Positions 1 through 10,843 of a stretch of DNA of 38,636 nucleotides are shown here, piece by piece; position 1 is the stretch's first letter, and every line of letters begins with the position of its first letter. The position numbers were made by a program, and so were the translations under genes. The stretch covers positions 1-38,636 of the forward strand of contig QJNS01000405.1 of the NCBI GenBank assembly GCA_004154925.1, in the 5' to 3' direction. The stretch is from Monosporascus cannonballus (taxonomy: Eukaryota > Ascomycota > Sordariomycetes > Xylariales). Below the pieces are notes generated by a model that made no database searches, was not told the origin of the DNA, and worked only from the letters and a program-made list of their open reading frames with translations.

Positions 1-30
1 TTTTTTTTCTCTACCCCCCCCCCCCCCCCC
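1..30. repeat. Contig-end homopolymers (T8, C17)
   Basis: Eight T at 1-8 and seventeen C at 14-30 open the window. A long C run exactly at a sequence end is typical of an assembly stopping in a homopolymer, so this is probably a contig edge and the run length may not be accurate. Confidence 0.7.
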
Positions 31-865
31 AATGTCCAGCCCTACCAAGTTTCTCTGTCCCGGGGTAGCAATGGCTCGAGCCACGAAGCCGCTTACATCC
101 TCTGCGAATTGATAACAAGCGATACCGTACACGAGCCCGAATGTAGTTGCGCTATTAGGATCCTTCTTCGGATACGATTCCCTAGACTCCGAAACCTGCA
201 ACTGAAAAGACCATCTTTTAGGCCAGATGTAACCAGGCGAGCCTGCGAACACGAAGTACAGTAGTATTTCCGCTCGAAGCGACGAGTACAATGCCTATCA
301 TCTCATTTTCTACTATTACCTACATAGAACAGCTGGTCGCGAGTAGAAGCATATGAAAGAACACATGCAATCCGGAACGATGCACAGAAGTAGGAGCCCA
401 GGTCCACTAGGATGGCTTTGCATAATCATTAGCCATGCATAACACATAAACAGAGGACGGCAGGCTCGCACCGCTGCGATGGCACTTGACCATGCGCACT
501 GAAGACGTAGCAAATAATGTCTTTCCTTGCCACATTTGGGGATTCTGGGCAAGTACATGTGGTTGATTGTTATGAGTTTGAACATTGAATACCTCGTAAA
601 GACTGAGTACAAAGTACGGAGCAGTCTAGACCCCCCGACTCAAATTCCCCAACCGGAGAAGGCCTGAGCGGGGTCATATCCGAGGCGACCTGCAAAGAGG
701 CGTCATGAGGCTCTGGGCCTAAATGTGGGACTTTCGTCTCCCCGAAATGAGTTAATCTTTGCAGACAAGGCTGCCTTCTATCCTTCGCACGTTTGCAGGC
801 GCAACAACCTCCCGCCTCGTCTCGCATCTTATTGGACCATCATTAACATCACGGGAAAAGCTGCC
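31..865. other. Upstream region, no gene seen
   Basis: No frame here reads as a recognisable protein; the open frames overlap each other on both strands and show no family motif. The last 150 bases before 866 should hold the promoter and 5' UTR of the Rad51-family gene. No clear TATA box was seen. Confidence 0.5.
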
Positions 866-2386
866 ATGGACTATCATTCCATCCATGGCCAAGACATTTC
901 GAGTTTTGACTTGACTTCAACACGTGAGTCGGATGCTTTCGTCAGTGTCTGCGCAGCCAGAAGACTGATTAACGTGCAGATCGTCTACCAACCGTATCAG
1001 CCGCGCAGGCTCTCGAGGATATTAGCACAGACCCCAGAAGATACATATCAACTGGCATTCGTGCGCTTGACAATGCCCTCGTTGGCGATCCAAGTGACGA
1101 TGGAGATGCTTCGCCCGGCATTGGCGGGTTCCAGAGGGGACAAGTGATCGAGATTTGGGGACCTCCGGGTTCTGGCAAGACTGCTCTGGGGTAAGTCCGA
1201 CGGACATAACAGCGGGGACGTCTTATGTGAAATTTATCATTCTAATCGCGTTTGCAGGATGCAATTGGCTGTGAATGCCTTAAGAACTGGAGCCAAGGTT
1301 ATCTGGGTAGGTCAGTCCGCCTTCCTAGTCTCAATTATGGGCGGAGATTCCAGGTCTCATTTCGGCCATCCTTCAGAATCCGGACGATATTAATGTATCC
1401 CCAGACGGATTCCACACGGCATTGGGCCAACGCCTACAGGACATGATCTCCCGTGGCCTTGGTTCTCCACCGGCAACAGACCGGCATCCAGAACCGAGTG
1501 ACAGCGATAACCTGCTCCATTTCACAACACCATGCCTGGCACACCTTATTGCGTTGCTCTGTAAACCCACGACGGGTAGTGTTCCCGATGGTACGTCTCT
1601 GATAGTGATAGATTCGTTTTCTGCATTGTTCAATCACGCTTTCCCGAAGAGCCTTGAACCCCGGCAGCAGACCAAAGGTAAGACTATCCTAACACCCCTT
1701 ATAATATGGGTATGTGCCTGACCGCGATCTTCCCAGGGCCAGGACCGTCAGCCAGACGGCTACAGGTTCTTCAGTTCTTGATTTCAGCGCTACAGAAACT
1801 TGCTGCTGCAAGAGACATCTTGATTGTCATACTCTCTCAGTGTGCCACAAGAATGCAAGCCGAACGTGGTGCCACCCTTGTTCCGGCGATTAATGCTAAT
1901 GCCTGGGAACAAGGCATTGCTGGTCGACTAGTCCTGTTCAAAGATTGGACTATTCGCAACGGCAGACTGGAGAGTGCTCACTTCACTGGGATCCAGAAGC
2001 TGGATGGCAGGTCGCTCCCCGGAGCCATTGGCCAAGCGTTTGCATTTAATATTCAATCTGTAAGCTGTCCTTTTCTTTCACCCCAGATCAAGGCCATTAA
2101 CCTGGTTTGCAAGGACGCCCTTGTCGAAATTGAAACCGACGGCAGCCAGCCGTCCTTGGTGCTGTCAACATCGCATGGCAAGAGGAAGCTAGACGAGACA
2201 GATTTCGAACTTGCCGACAGCGAGGACGAAGATTATGGCTGGGATGACGAAGATGCCATCGAGATGCCGACTGTGCCACAATGGCAGGGTTCTGAGGATA
2301 TCCTCCTCGGCCACAAAGACGACGATGGGAATCAGTCAGAGGCAACTTCTGATGACCACCCGCAAGATCCGGATGTATCTCCTTAG
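866..2386 (+). CDS. Rad51/RecA-family recombination ATPase (Rad55/Rad57-like paralog)
   Basis: Predicted 431-residue P-loop ATPase of the Rad51/RecA superfamily, a class that helps load or stabilise Rad51 on single-stranded DNA in homologous recombination. Exons: 866-923, 980-1190, 1258-1310, 1354-1677, 1737-2386; introns of 56, 67, 43 and 59 nt start GTGAGT, GTAAGT, GTCAGT and GTAAGA, and all phases agree. Walker A is GPPGSGKT at the end of exon 2; a Walker B-like strand [11 protein letters not shown] lies in exon 4; the [12 protein letters not shown] strand in exon 5 fits RecA motif 3. The C-terminal tail is very acidic ([15 protein letters not shown]) after a basic KRK patch, suggesting a nuclear protein. 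The segment after Walker A is short and variable compared with Rad51 itself, which favours a divergent paralog (Rad55, Rad57 or an XRCC-type) over Rad51 or Dmc1. The exact orthologue is not settled. ATG 866 is chosen because exon 1 joins exon 2 in phase; exon 1 is short and the least certain part. Confidence 0.85.
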
Positions 2387-5079
2387 CAGGTCGCTCTTGG
2401 ACGCTTCTGGGGGGGCATGCTCCTGGTATTATCACCGAGGCGGTTGGCCCCAAAAAATGGGGACCACGTTCTAGACTCCACCTCGCCCGGTTGGCCAGCG
2501 TCATAATGTTTTCAAGCGCTGCAATAGGACGCCAAAAATTATTCAAACCTTGCATGGACCTACCAGGATCGGTCAAATGTCGGCAGCTAGACAGAGCCGC
2601 AGGTACGCCGAACGGATCCACACGTCTCGGGCCGTTTCGGTAGCGAACTCTCCACTCGCTTTGAAGGGTTGGCTCGACGTTTTTATGAAGTGCCGACACC
2701 AACTTCACATGCTAACGATTACCCAAGATGACCACGACGTTAAGGTCAAGGATCGTTGCGGATAGAGCCACTCCCCTCCCTTGCCGGTTAAAGTGAGGCG
2801 AATGTCAGTTATACACGCGACTATGCCGTTGTAATTCAGCCGGCTTGTTCGTCATTAGCAAGGACTGGCCGAACAGGAAGTCCGTCAAAGTATATTGGTC
2901 TTGCTCAAGGCCACAGGCGTAATGAAGATGGTTTATGACATGGCATCCTCAGCGGCCTTCCCAACCTTTTTCTCCGACCGGCAACGCAACGGGAATGCCG
3001 CAGCGTTACATTGCATTTGCATCGTCCCCAGCTTCGGGCTTGTAATCCGGCGGGAGAATCCCTCTACCACGCCGTCGAGAATGCGGAGCTACCTCCAGGC
3101 TACAGAGAGAAAGCATCTTGGCCTCTCCGTTCCAGTCGATCGTTCACTACAAAACTCTCGTAGCTCCCCGACGTTGCAGCGCACTTGACTTGACAGCTCC
3201 GTCGCAACGCGACTAGATCGATTCCAAGATCGTATACATAGCCCTACTATGAACGGCGCGGCCTATGCGATGTAGGTGCAGCCGGACTGATCGACGCGTG
3301 TCCCCCGGGGGCCCTCCAAGAAAACGAACGCATTGGCACGACTGCACGGCACCCTGCGTTGCACGGCCTACGCCCTAATTAGCTTGAAAGTGCACTCTTG
3401 GACGCGGGTCTTGGTTGCAGTCGACGATGGTGGTCTACTGGTTCCGTAGTTCTTTTAATTGACCGATGTGCCCCTGCAGCAATCTCTCTATCGGTTTCCT
3501 TTGCGCCCTTGATTTTATTGTGTTCTCTATTTTTTGTCCTGCCTCGTCTTCCTTTCCGGAGCCGTCCATCGAGCCACCACCAGGACGCAACCGAGAAACC
3601 CACCTTCCGAATACGATCTCCTACATGCCTCTGCTCGCTGGCTGGAGGGGCGACGGCTCTGGCGGCGGTGGAGAGGCAAGACACATCGTCGATCGCATGG
3701 ACTTTTGCATGTGTTTCTTACACACACGTCGTCTCATGAAAGGGGACAATCCCACCGCCCCTCGCTCTCTCTCCGCTTCTCTCCGCTTCCATCGCAATGC
3801 GGGTCTTGCGACGTTCTAGACTTATTATTACTCGAAGCGGCATGAGAAGGGGGAGAACAAAGAAAATCGTTTCTAACGGGCCCCCCCTCCATAGCCGTCT
3901 CAGGTGGCCCCGTAAGTAGCAGGAAACACATCGGCCCCGATCTCTGCGGGTCCCCTGTGTTGCGTCTACTTAGGGTAGGTGCGTGCGTACGTGCATGACG
4001 CACGACCAACAAAACGCGTAAACTAGAAAGAGCGAACTCCTGGTTATTAAGGACATAAATACATACATGTCGTCGTAGAAAAGCCCATCGCAATTGCGAT
4101 CTAGGTATCCGTACGGAGTCCTTTGGTGAGAACCTCATCGTTTGTGGTATAAAACATATCTATCTCGGTAGAGCTATGTATGTGCATAGCTGACCACCTT
4201 CCTAGATTGATGCATATGTAGATACGTAGCCAGAGAACTTAATCTTCATATATGAGTTGCGTACGTACGTATGTGCGCCGACTGAGAGCGGGATACGGAC
4301 GGCGTTGGTGGGGCTGTCGACGTGGACGCTCGTGCTGAAGATGGCTCAGCAACTCTTGCTACTGCGTAGCCTACCTTCGGTATGCGGGTTCGATCAACGC
4401 TCTGCGGACTGCCGATGATGAATTATGGCTGTGCACATAGGTGAGTAGGTATTAGCATGTAGCTAGGCTGGCATTACGCGTAGGTTAAGTTCTGTCGGTC
4501 AGTCGGGCGGTCAGTCAGTCTATCTGTCAGTGATGGCGGCATCTCTGTCCGTTAGTGGTGTGTATGTGTCTGCGTGCGATATATCTCGCCATGGATTTAA
4601 TGGTTTCCTATTGCCTACGAGCCCCTATAGCGGTCGAGTGGGAAGAAGCCGTTGCACGGGTCCTTCTGTTTGGTATTCATTCGTCTCTCACCTCTCCCGT
4701 TTGCCGAGCCGAGCCGAGCCGGGCGGGCGACGGACGAGAAGACGGATAGACAGAGAGGCAGACTGACTGACCGACCGACAGGTAGCCAGACACTGAGATG
4801 CGATACCCCAGCCCAGCCGCGGAGGTACACTGGTTGAATGAAACAATCCTGGATGTTCCTAACTAGCTCAGCTCGTAGATAGGTATTCACCTGGATACTT
4901 AGTCAATTCATCTTAGCTAGTTTGCTAAATTCTCTCTAGAGCTCAGGAATTCGCGACATATACCACGATCGCCTTCTCACCCCTTAGATATTGCTGGCCA
5001 ACCGACCAACCATTTGGCTATATACATACACCGATGCCACTTCTGCTATACGTAAACCTTATTTTCCAGCTCCAGGCCG
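2387..5079. other. 2.7 kb without a recognisable gene
   Basis: No family motif was found on either strand. Several overlapping 60-130 codon open frames exist around 3400-4140, but up to three or four frames are open at once and none looks conserved. CT-rich tracts at about 3760-3800, repeated TACG/GTAC words at about 4260 and GTCAGTC/GACTGACC words near 4495-4530 and 4746-4790 look like regulatory or simple-sequence DNA. Part may be promoter or UTR of a gene that is no longer present; that is a guess. Confidence 0.5.
4703..4720. repeat. Short GCCGA tandem repeat
   Basis: About three and a half copies of GCCGA, followed by GGGCGGGCGA. Nearby (4746-4790) are GACA/GACTGACC-like words. Simple-sequence DNA with no evident function. 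Confidence 0.6.
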
Positions 5080-5960
5080 GATGGATGGACTATTGGCCAC
5101 AATAGCGACGACGACGGCCCCCTTTCAAGGCACGCTGCTTCAGTGGTACTCTCTGGCCCGGGAGCTTCTTGGCCACCCACCCCAGTTCATCGTTTTAACA
5201 CGGCTCCCACCAGCGCCGTCCTCGGCAAAGCTTCCTGCCACTATACCGCCGACTCCCCTCGGGGCGACTCATCTAGCCCCACTTTCTCTCGGCTAGCTCG
5301 GCAGGTGTTCCAGATCCGGGACAGCTCTGTCTCGAGACCCCTGCTTCACACGTCGTCTCGTCATTCGTATCTGGTAACTGCTCTAGCGCCGTGAGTGTAA
5401 GGAAGGCTTCCGAAAGGCGTGGGGGCTCTCGTAGGTAACCGGACTGGTCTGGCAGCCCGTGTCCGGCGAGCGACGGGCCTCGCCGCACTACCCATTTCTC
5501 GGTGTGGAGTAGTACCTCCTTCGCCGGAGACCGGCGCAGGCGAAGGCGGTGCTGCCGCCGCCGCTGGAACCGTCCAGCGAGACGGTCAGGTCGGCGCGGG
5601 GGAGACGTTCACGGCGGCCTCGGAGGGTGATGGCGCCCGGGGAGCCCCATGTCGTTGCCATCCCCGTCCTCGGCCGACCGAAGGGGAGCAGCCCCAGCAA
5701 TTCTCAACGGCTGACGTCCGGAAGTAACCTGTGTGAGGAGGCTCGGCTCGATTTTGACTCTCGTGGGCGAGGCAGCCCAGGCTGACATCCAGGTAGGGGG
5801 GTCGACCACCGTGAGCGAGCCACCGGTGCCCGCGCAGTTCCGCGCCGCTCTGCCGCGCCGCCAGCGCGTTCGGACTCGGACACCTGGCCAAGTGCCTATT
5901 TTGGCACTTTCGAGAAGAAAGCACTATCTATCCTTGCCCGTCAGCACACCGTTATCGCTC
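5080..5960. other. GC-rich island with ambiguous coding potential
   Basis: This stretch is clearly richer in G and C than its flanks and several frames stay open on both strands (for example 5419-5727 on +, 5488-5700 and 5586-5924 on -). In the minus frame 5700-5488 most codons end in G or C, as in the true genes of this window, but the translation shows no family I recognise and the open stretch cannot be extended. It may be a decayed gene with frameshifts or an exon of a gene I failed to resolve. No function is proposed. Confidence 0.3.
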
Positions 5961-7285
5961 GCTCCTCGGGGAGCTATGTCGGTGCTGGTAAGCTCCATCA
6001 AGTTCACATTCGCCGCAACCTGTCAAGTTGGAGAAAAACGCGAGTTTGATTTCACCCACCGGAACACTTTACGAAAGGCTTTGACGAAAAGGCTCATGCT
6101 TGAGTGTTGCTATTGCTTCCCGGTCTATCACGCCCTGTTTACCATGCGCTATCAAATCTCATGAAGGTCGTTGTAGGCACGGCGGCAGAGACGGGATATG
6201 GTGATATATTGTGCCGTCTTGTTGCAAAGGCAACGGAGATGCCGTGTACGGTCTAGGGAAGCTATCCACTATAGAAATCTTGGGGCTACGTTGGATGGTA
6301 CCGAGGACAAGTGTCCGGTGTCTTCTACGGTGATAACTTGGTATTATATGGAACGTAAGAATAATGATATGGAAAGTTGCCGGGAGCCCTAATAGGCGAT
6401 ATTCTCCATCCGTCAGCTAGGTGGCCGGTGGTTCTAGAGCAATGTATTCAGCAGTCGAGCCGTATAAACACCCTCGACTAGACAAATCTGCCCCATCACT
6501 CAGCTTGCCTTGCCGATTGGTGTTAGATAGGTATTATTATGGGATTTAGTGACATGAAGATCCATCATGCAAGAGGAGAGGACCAACAGCGGCGCGCCGG
6601 GATAATGACCATACTTGGAGAGTGATGGTATTGTTCTTGAAGTGAATAGAGGATTTCCCTCGGCTCCCAATCTCCAATTTTCTGATCCACCGGCTGAATG
6701 CGGATATGGCGGTTGGAAACAAACAAACGGTGCGTTAGGAATCAATCGTCTCTGTTTCGTCTCTTCATTCCCTCAGGTACGCATGGGTCTAACCGGCGGT
6801 GCCCTAAAGCGTGGGATGATAGAACGGTCCGCAGTTGGACCAAATGTGACTCTTTCGAAGCTTATCCTATTTGATTTTATGAGGTATTCAATCGCTGTCC
6901 GATTTCCCTGTAGATTCCTCCAAAGTAGATATTGTTGCGTGCCTATCGTGAGGTAGGAACGAGGACGTATTGTCGGAGTGAATGGTCCCCCCTGTTCTAC
7001 GCAATGGGCCCTAGCATCCCTGTGTCACGTGGTAGAAAGCAAGGGTAGTGATTTACCTACGTCACCATCTCGCCCATACAGACAGCAGGTGGTGCTATGA
7101 AGAATACCATGCCATGGTATCTTCAAAGTTCTTTTATTTATAATCGAGTTCACCATGTTCTTCCTAGGAATCTCTGACACCTTTTACTTTACAACTAATA
7201 TTGCGAATTATTGTTGTTCTTGCTTCTACGGCAGAACAAGCTGAACCTTTTCCAAAACCAAGCACAGAGTCTACAGCCTCACAAG
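5961..7285. other. Intergenic, no gene seen
   Basis: No recognisable protein on either strand. An imperfect palindrome (GAAGAATACCATG / CCATGGTATCTTC) lies at 7099-7124, about 160 bases before the SDR start codon. The last 100 bases are presumably the former promoter and 5' UTR of the SDR pseudogene. Confidence 0.45.
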
Positions 7286-7915
7286 ATGGCATCGACAAGT
7301 CAATTTGACGTCGCTAAACTTTTCAGCGCCATGGACATTGTAGCAGTGGTCACAGGCGGTACGTACGACGGACCCTTTTATCAAAGTCCCCAGGCCCCTT
7401 AGGTACTTTGCTGTTCCGTACGCTAACAACTGCCCAGTACGTCTCCATGCTTATCCACTCCCTGAAAGGGAGGAAGAGAGATATGCCCTTCGCTCTTCTC
7501 AACCAGCACCTACAGATGTGAAGAGACAGAGAAACAGCCCTTTGTCTCTCCTCCCGCTTCAGAGGTGTTAACATATCGTAGGGAGGAACAGGCATCGGAC
7601 TCATGGCGACGCAGGCCCTGTCGGCCAACGGGGCGCGCGTCTACATCACGGGACGGCGGGTCGAGGCGCTCGAGAACGCGGCCAAGACGCACCAGCCGTC
7701 GGGATCCGCGTCAACTCGATCGCGCCCGGCTACTTTCCCAGCGAGATGACGGCCAAGAGCAGCGACGACAACCAGAAGGGCCACCTGCCGCTCCGGCGGG
7801 CGGGACGCGAGGAGATGGGGATGACGGTGCTGTACCTCGCCAAGAACCTGTACGTCAACGGCCAGATTATCACCGTTGACGGCGGCGTTCTGAACGTGAT
7901 CGCTGGTTCATGAGC
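7286..7915 (+). pseudogene. Short-chain dehydrogenase/reductase (SDR), internally deleted and frameshifted
   Basis: Both ends of a fungal classical SDR are recognisable but the middle is gone. ATG 7286 opens MASTSQFDVAKLFSAMDIV followed by AVVTGG up to 7358; a donor GTACGT is at 7359. From 7582 the reading GGTGIG then GARVYITGRR completes the Rossmann TGxxxGxG cofactor-binding loop. At about 7700 the frame changes and the text jumps to GIRVNSIAPGYFPSEMT, the strand that normally follows the catalytic helix; it ends VNGQIITVDGGVLNVIAGS, TGA at 7913-7915. Roughly 130 residues, including the Ser-Tyr-Lys catalytic residues (YxxxK), are missing compared with the usual ~250-300. The intron junction is also damaged: the acceptor at 7581 leaves one base too many, whereas a good branch point and acceptor (CTAAC, CCAG) lie at 7423-7437. 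The product could not be an active oxidoreductase. Assembly error is the main alternative. Confidence 0.8.
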
Positions 7916-9285
7916 GGAGCAGGTTGGCGGGGCGGCGCGGGTACTGGCTGTGTCAAGGCCGGTTTGATGGATTGTTGCAAGTGAGCCTATCCGTCGCTCA
8001 GACGAAAGAGTGATAGGTAAAAGCTTGAGTATGAGGAGGAAAGGGGTGCTGAAGCGTCACCCTGTCTGGTTGCTAAGATGTTGTGGAGTTCGTACAGGAG
8101 GGCATGCTTTCAATGTGGTTAGAGGAAGCCAATGGTCTCTGCCCTTCTTGGGATGCGTTACGAAGTATACAAAATAGTAATATGACGGTCAGAGAAAATC
8201 TCCTAAACAGAAGACCCACGTGTTCTCACGAGATCATAATAGCGGCAGAGATCGTAGGGCTATAGCGTCTAGCCAGGTCGATGCGGCAGTTACGCACACG
8301 GTTCCACAACCGTCCAGGAGAATTCACTCCCAGAAATAGCAACTTAATACAACTATGTGGTCAGAATACTCTCTCGATAAGCATGCTGCCTTGTCGACCC
8401 CTTCACACTAGTAGGTGTCGTCGTGGTAGGCCCGCGTACCTTTTCAGTCCCGGCCACACAGGAACTAGGTGCATAGCTAGCCACCGGAGAATGATTTGGC
8501 AGGCTCAACGCAAGCAAGTGGCTAGGGCCGTTTGATATAATTACTGAAGTGAGGAGGCTTGCCCAACTCTTCGCCGTCCTCTCTCCAAGCCAAAACAGTA
8601 GATATTATATCACCGCGGACCTGCCGTAAGCATTGCTCAAGAACCTCAGCCGCGCACAGAACTGCCGGACCCGGGACCCAGAGTAATTTGGGGAATGTGT
8701 CGCGAGGAATATGGAGACGACGGATAAATTCCTGGTTCTGATTGTGCTGCTCTTGCCAAATCAGACGTAACAAAGACTTGTGCCGACGACATCAGGGATG
8801 GCGCGATAACGTAAACCGCGAGGCCATTCAATCAGCAATCAGGTCCAGACGGGATCCAGTTAGGAGATGGATGTATCGCGGCCCGCCGATGGCGTTATGG
8901 CAGCCCACTAAGCCTCGACGGCGCTACACCAAGCTCGAACATCCCGAACAATAAAAGGGGTCACTTCGTTATCGACTGCCGTGGATTGCGTCAATGGGAA
9001 AATGCAAGTCTCGGTGCCACTGACGACTGGTAACAATGATGAGGCTGTTGGCTCGTGATAAGCATGTTCGCTCAGATACATCAGGATAGGAGTCTAGTTG
9101 AATCATTTCCCAATTCACGTCTTCCACTCGTGCGTTGTAGTAATGCTCAAGAGGTCCGGCAAGTGACAAGCTGTGGGCGATCATATACGGAGCTTCTCAC
9201 AAGACGATACCACAGAAACGCGAAGACCGTGGCAGGACGGATATCGACAACAGAGGAGCCGCGGCGAAGGTCCCACTTAGCCGAC
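7916..9285. other. Intergenic between two pseudogenes, no gene seen
   Basis: No recognisable coding sequence on either strand; open frames are short, overlap each other and carry no family motif. Aquaporin homology begins only at about 9286. Confidence 0.45.
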
Positions 9286-10203
9286 ATGCAGTTGCATCTC
9301 GTCGCGGCGACTGGCGAGCTCGTCGGCACCTTCATGTTCTTGCTCTCAGGCTACACGGCACAATTGATGGTAATCAAAGTGCTCCTGCGACTCCTGGTGC
9401 GATGGAAACACTCCATGTCGGTCTTGGGTACGGGTTCTCGTTACTGGTGACCGTACTGACCTTTTACGGTATCAGTGGTGGGCTGTTCAGGCCGGCTGTA
9501 CGTATATCCCGTTTTCTTTATGCCTTGGCGAGCATGTTTGCTGGGGAAGCGATGTTCAAGTTGCCCTCGGCCTATGCCTCGGAGGTCAACTACCATGGAC
9601 GCGTGCTGCCATTCTTGATACCCTGACAGATAATCGCCTGTATGTGCGCGGGAGGTGTGGTGAAGGCGATATTCCCGGGTAGCATGCGTCCTTGAATACC
9701 AACCATCACGGCGCCAGGGATGAACATAGCCCAGGGTTTGTTCGTTGAGATATTCTTCACTTCCTATCTCATATTCGTGGTCCTGATGCTTGCTGCTGAG
9801 AAATTACGGGATACTTTCATGGCGCCTATAGGCATTGGATTCCCGCTCTTCATGGCTGAATCCCAGATAAGTTTTATTGCCCGATGTACTCGACTGCTAG
9901 CCCAGAGGGAACGGTGAACTGATCTGTGGATAGACATCCATTTCACCGGAGGTTCCTTGAATCCGGCACGAAGCCCTGGTTGCGCTGTTTGCTGCCCGAG
10001 GCGTTCCTGGCTACGATTGGATATGCTGGCTTGGGCTAGTCTCCCGTGCCCTCCTCGGCGCAGGATACTTCCGATTTGTGAAGATGCGCCGTTACGGGGA
10101 AGCAAACGCTGGGCAAGACGAGATCCGAGACGACAATGATCATGTGTACAAATTTCGAGACAAGATAATGGTTCACGTTTCATACGAGGGAGGTACCGAG
10201 TAG
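9286..10203 (+). pseudogene. Aquaporin / MIP family channel, multiply disrupted
   Basis: A fungal aquaporin (membrane water or solute channel) can be read end to end, but only by changing frame and passing stops. Start region: HLVAATGELVGTFMFLLSGY (frame of 9286). The frame shifts near 9370 to give LGYGFSLLVTVLTFYGISGG and then LFRPAV, where the first NPA pore motif has become RPA. Continuing in that frame there are stops at 9624-9626 and 9693-9695, then IAQGLFVEIFF, LMLAAEKLRDTFMAPIGIG, and after a probable former intron (about 9868-9933, whose donor now reads ATAAGT instead of GTAAGT) FTGGSLNPARS, with the second NPA intact. A further frameshift near 9985 restores GYDWICWLG, AGYFRFVKMRRYGEANAGQD and a tail ending at TAG 10201-10203. 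Lesions are spread along the gene, so it is dead rather than merely misassembled at one point. Confidence 0.85.
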
Positions 10204-10843
10204 AGTCTATAACGACTTCTCCTCACTCACTGTTTTTGCAGACATCTTTAGGAAGTTGAAGCAGTCCCACTCGAATCTGTCATGTTTGCCTGCGCCAACA
10301 TCCCCAGATATTACGCCTGGAAATGGAGGATAAAATCAATAGCAATTTAGTAATGCCAAACTCGATAAGAAGTAGTGAGGATGTTGAAGACATGGTCAAC
10401 CAGTAGGGGATACAAGAGAGCCAACTGAAATAATAAGCGGCGTTGAGCTTGACTGGATCCTGGAACGTTGAATATGAACTCGGGATAGCATCAATTGAGT
10501 CATCATAACCCCGCATATATGGAATGGGATGGCACGGTTGATTGGGCCGAAATGTTTTAATAAAAGAGAGTAGGAGTTGAATCATCTGTAGGCGATTCTG
10601 TGGATGAAATGCGAAGTAGAGTTACTCATAGGCTGACAGGTGTTGAGTCAAAATCAGCTGGCATCTCGCTTGGCGCCTTCCATTTCGAGGTAGAACTTCA
10701 ATACTTGAATCTTACGTCTTACGTACGAAAACTCATCCGGCGCCTCCGTCATCGTCTCCCATCTCTCACTCTCACACTCACACTCACACACTCTCTCGCG
10801 CTCGTGACAGTTCGAGCGTCTCGCCTGACCCAAACTGTCTGTT
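10204..10843. other. Intergenic, promoter side of LRR-like gene
   Basis: No gene seen. A CT/CA-rich microsatellite lies at 10763-10795, directly upstream of the next start codon, where fungal promoters and 5' UTRs are often pyrimidine-rich. Confidence 0.5.
10763..10795. repeat. CT/CA microsatellite
   Basis: Alternating CTCTCACT and CACACT words, about 50-80 bases before the ATG at 10844; probably in the core promoter or 5' UTR of the LRR-like gene. Confidence 0.6.

Noticed and set aside
2895..3188. 97-codon + strand frame
   Set aside because: No motif, no codon bias and no plausible splice extension.
3398..3845. Three overlapping + strand frames of 100-117 codons
   Set aside because: CT-rich low-complexity DNA keeps several frames open at once; looks like UTR/promoter-type sequence.
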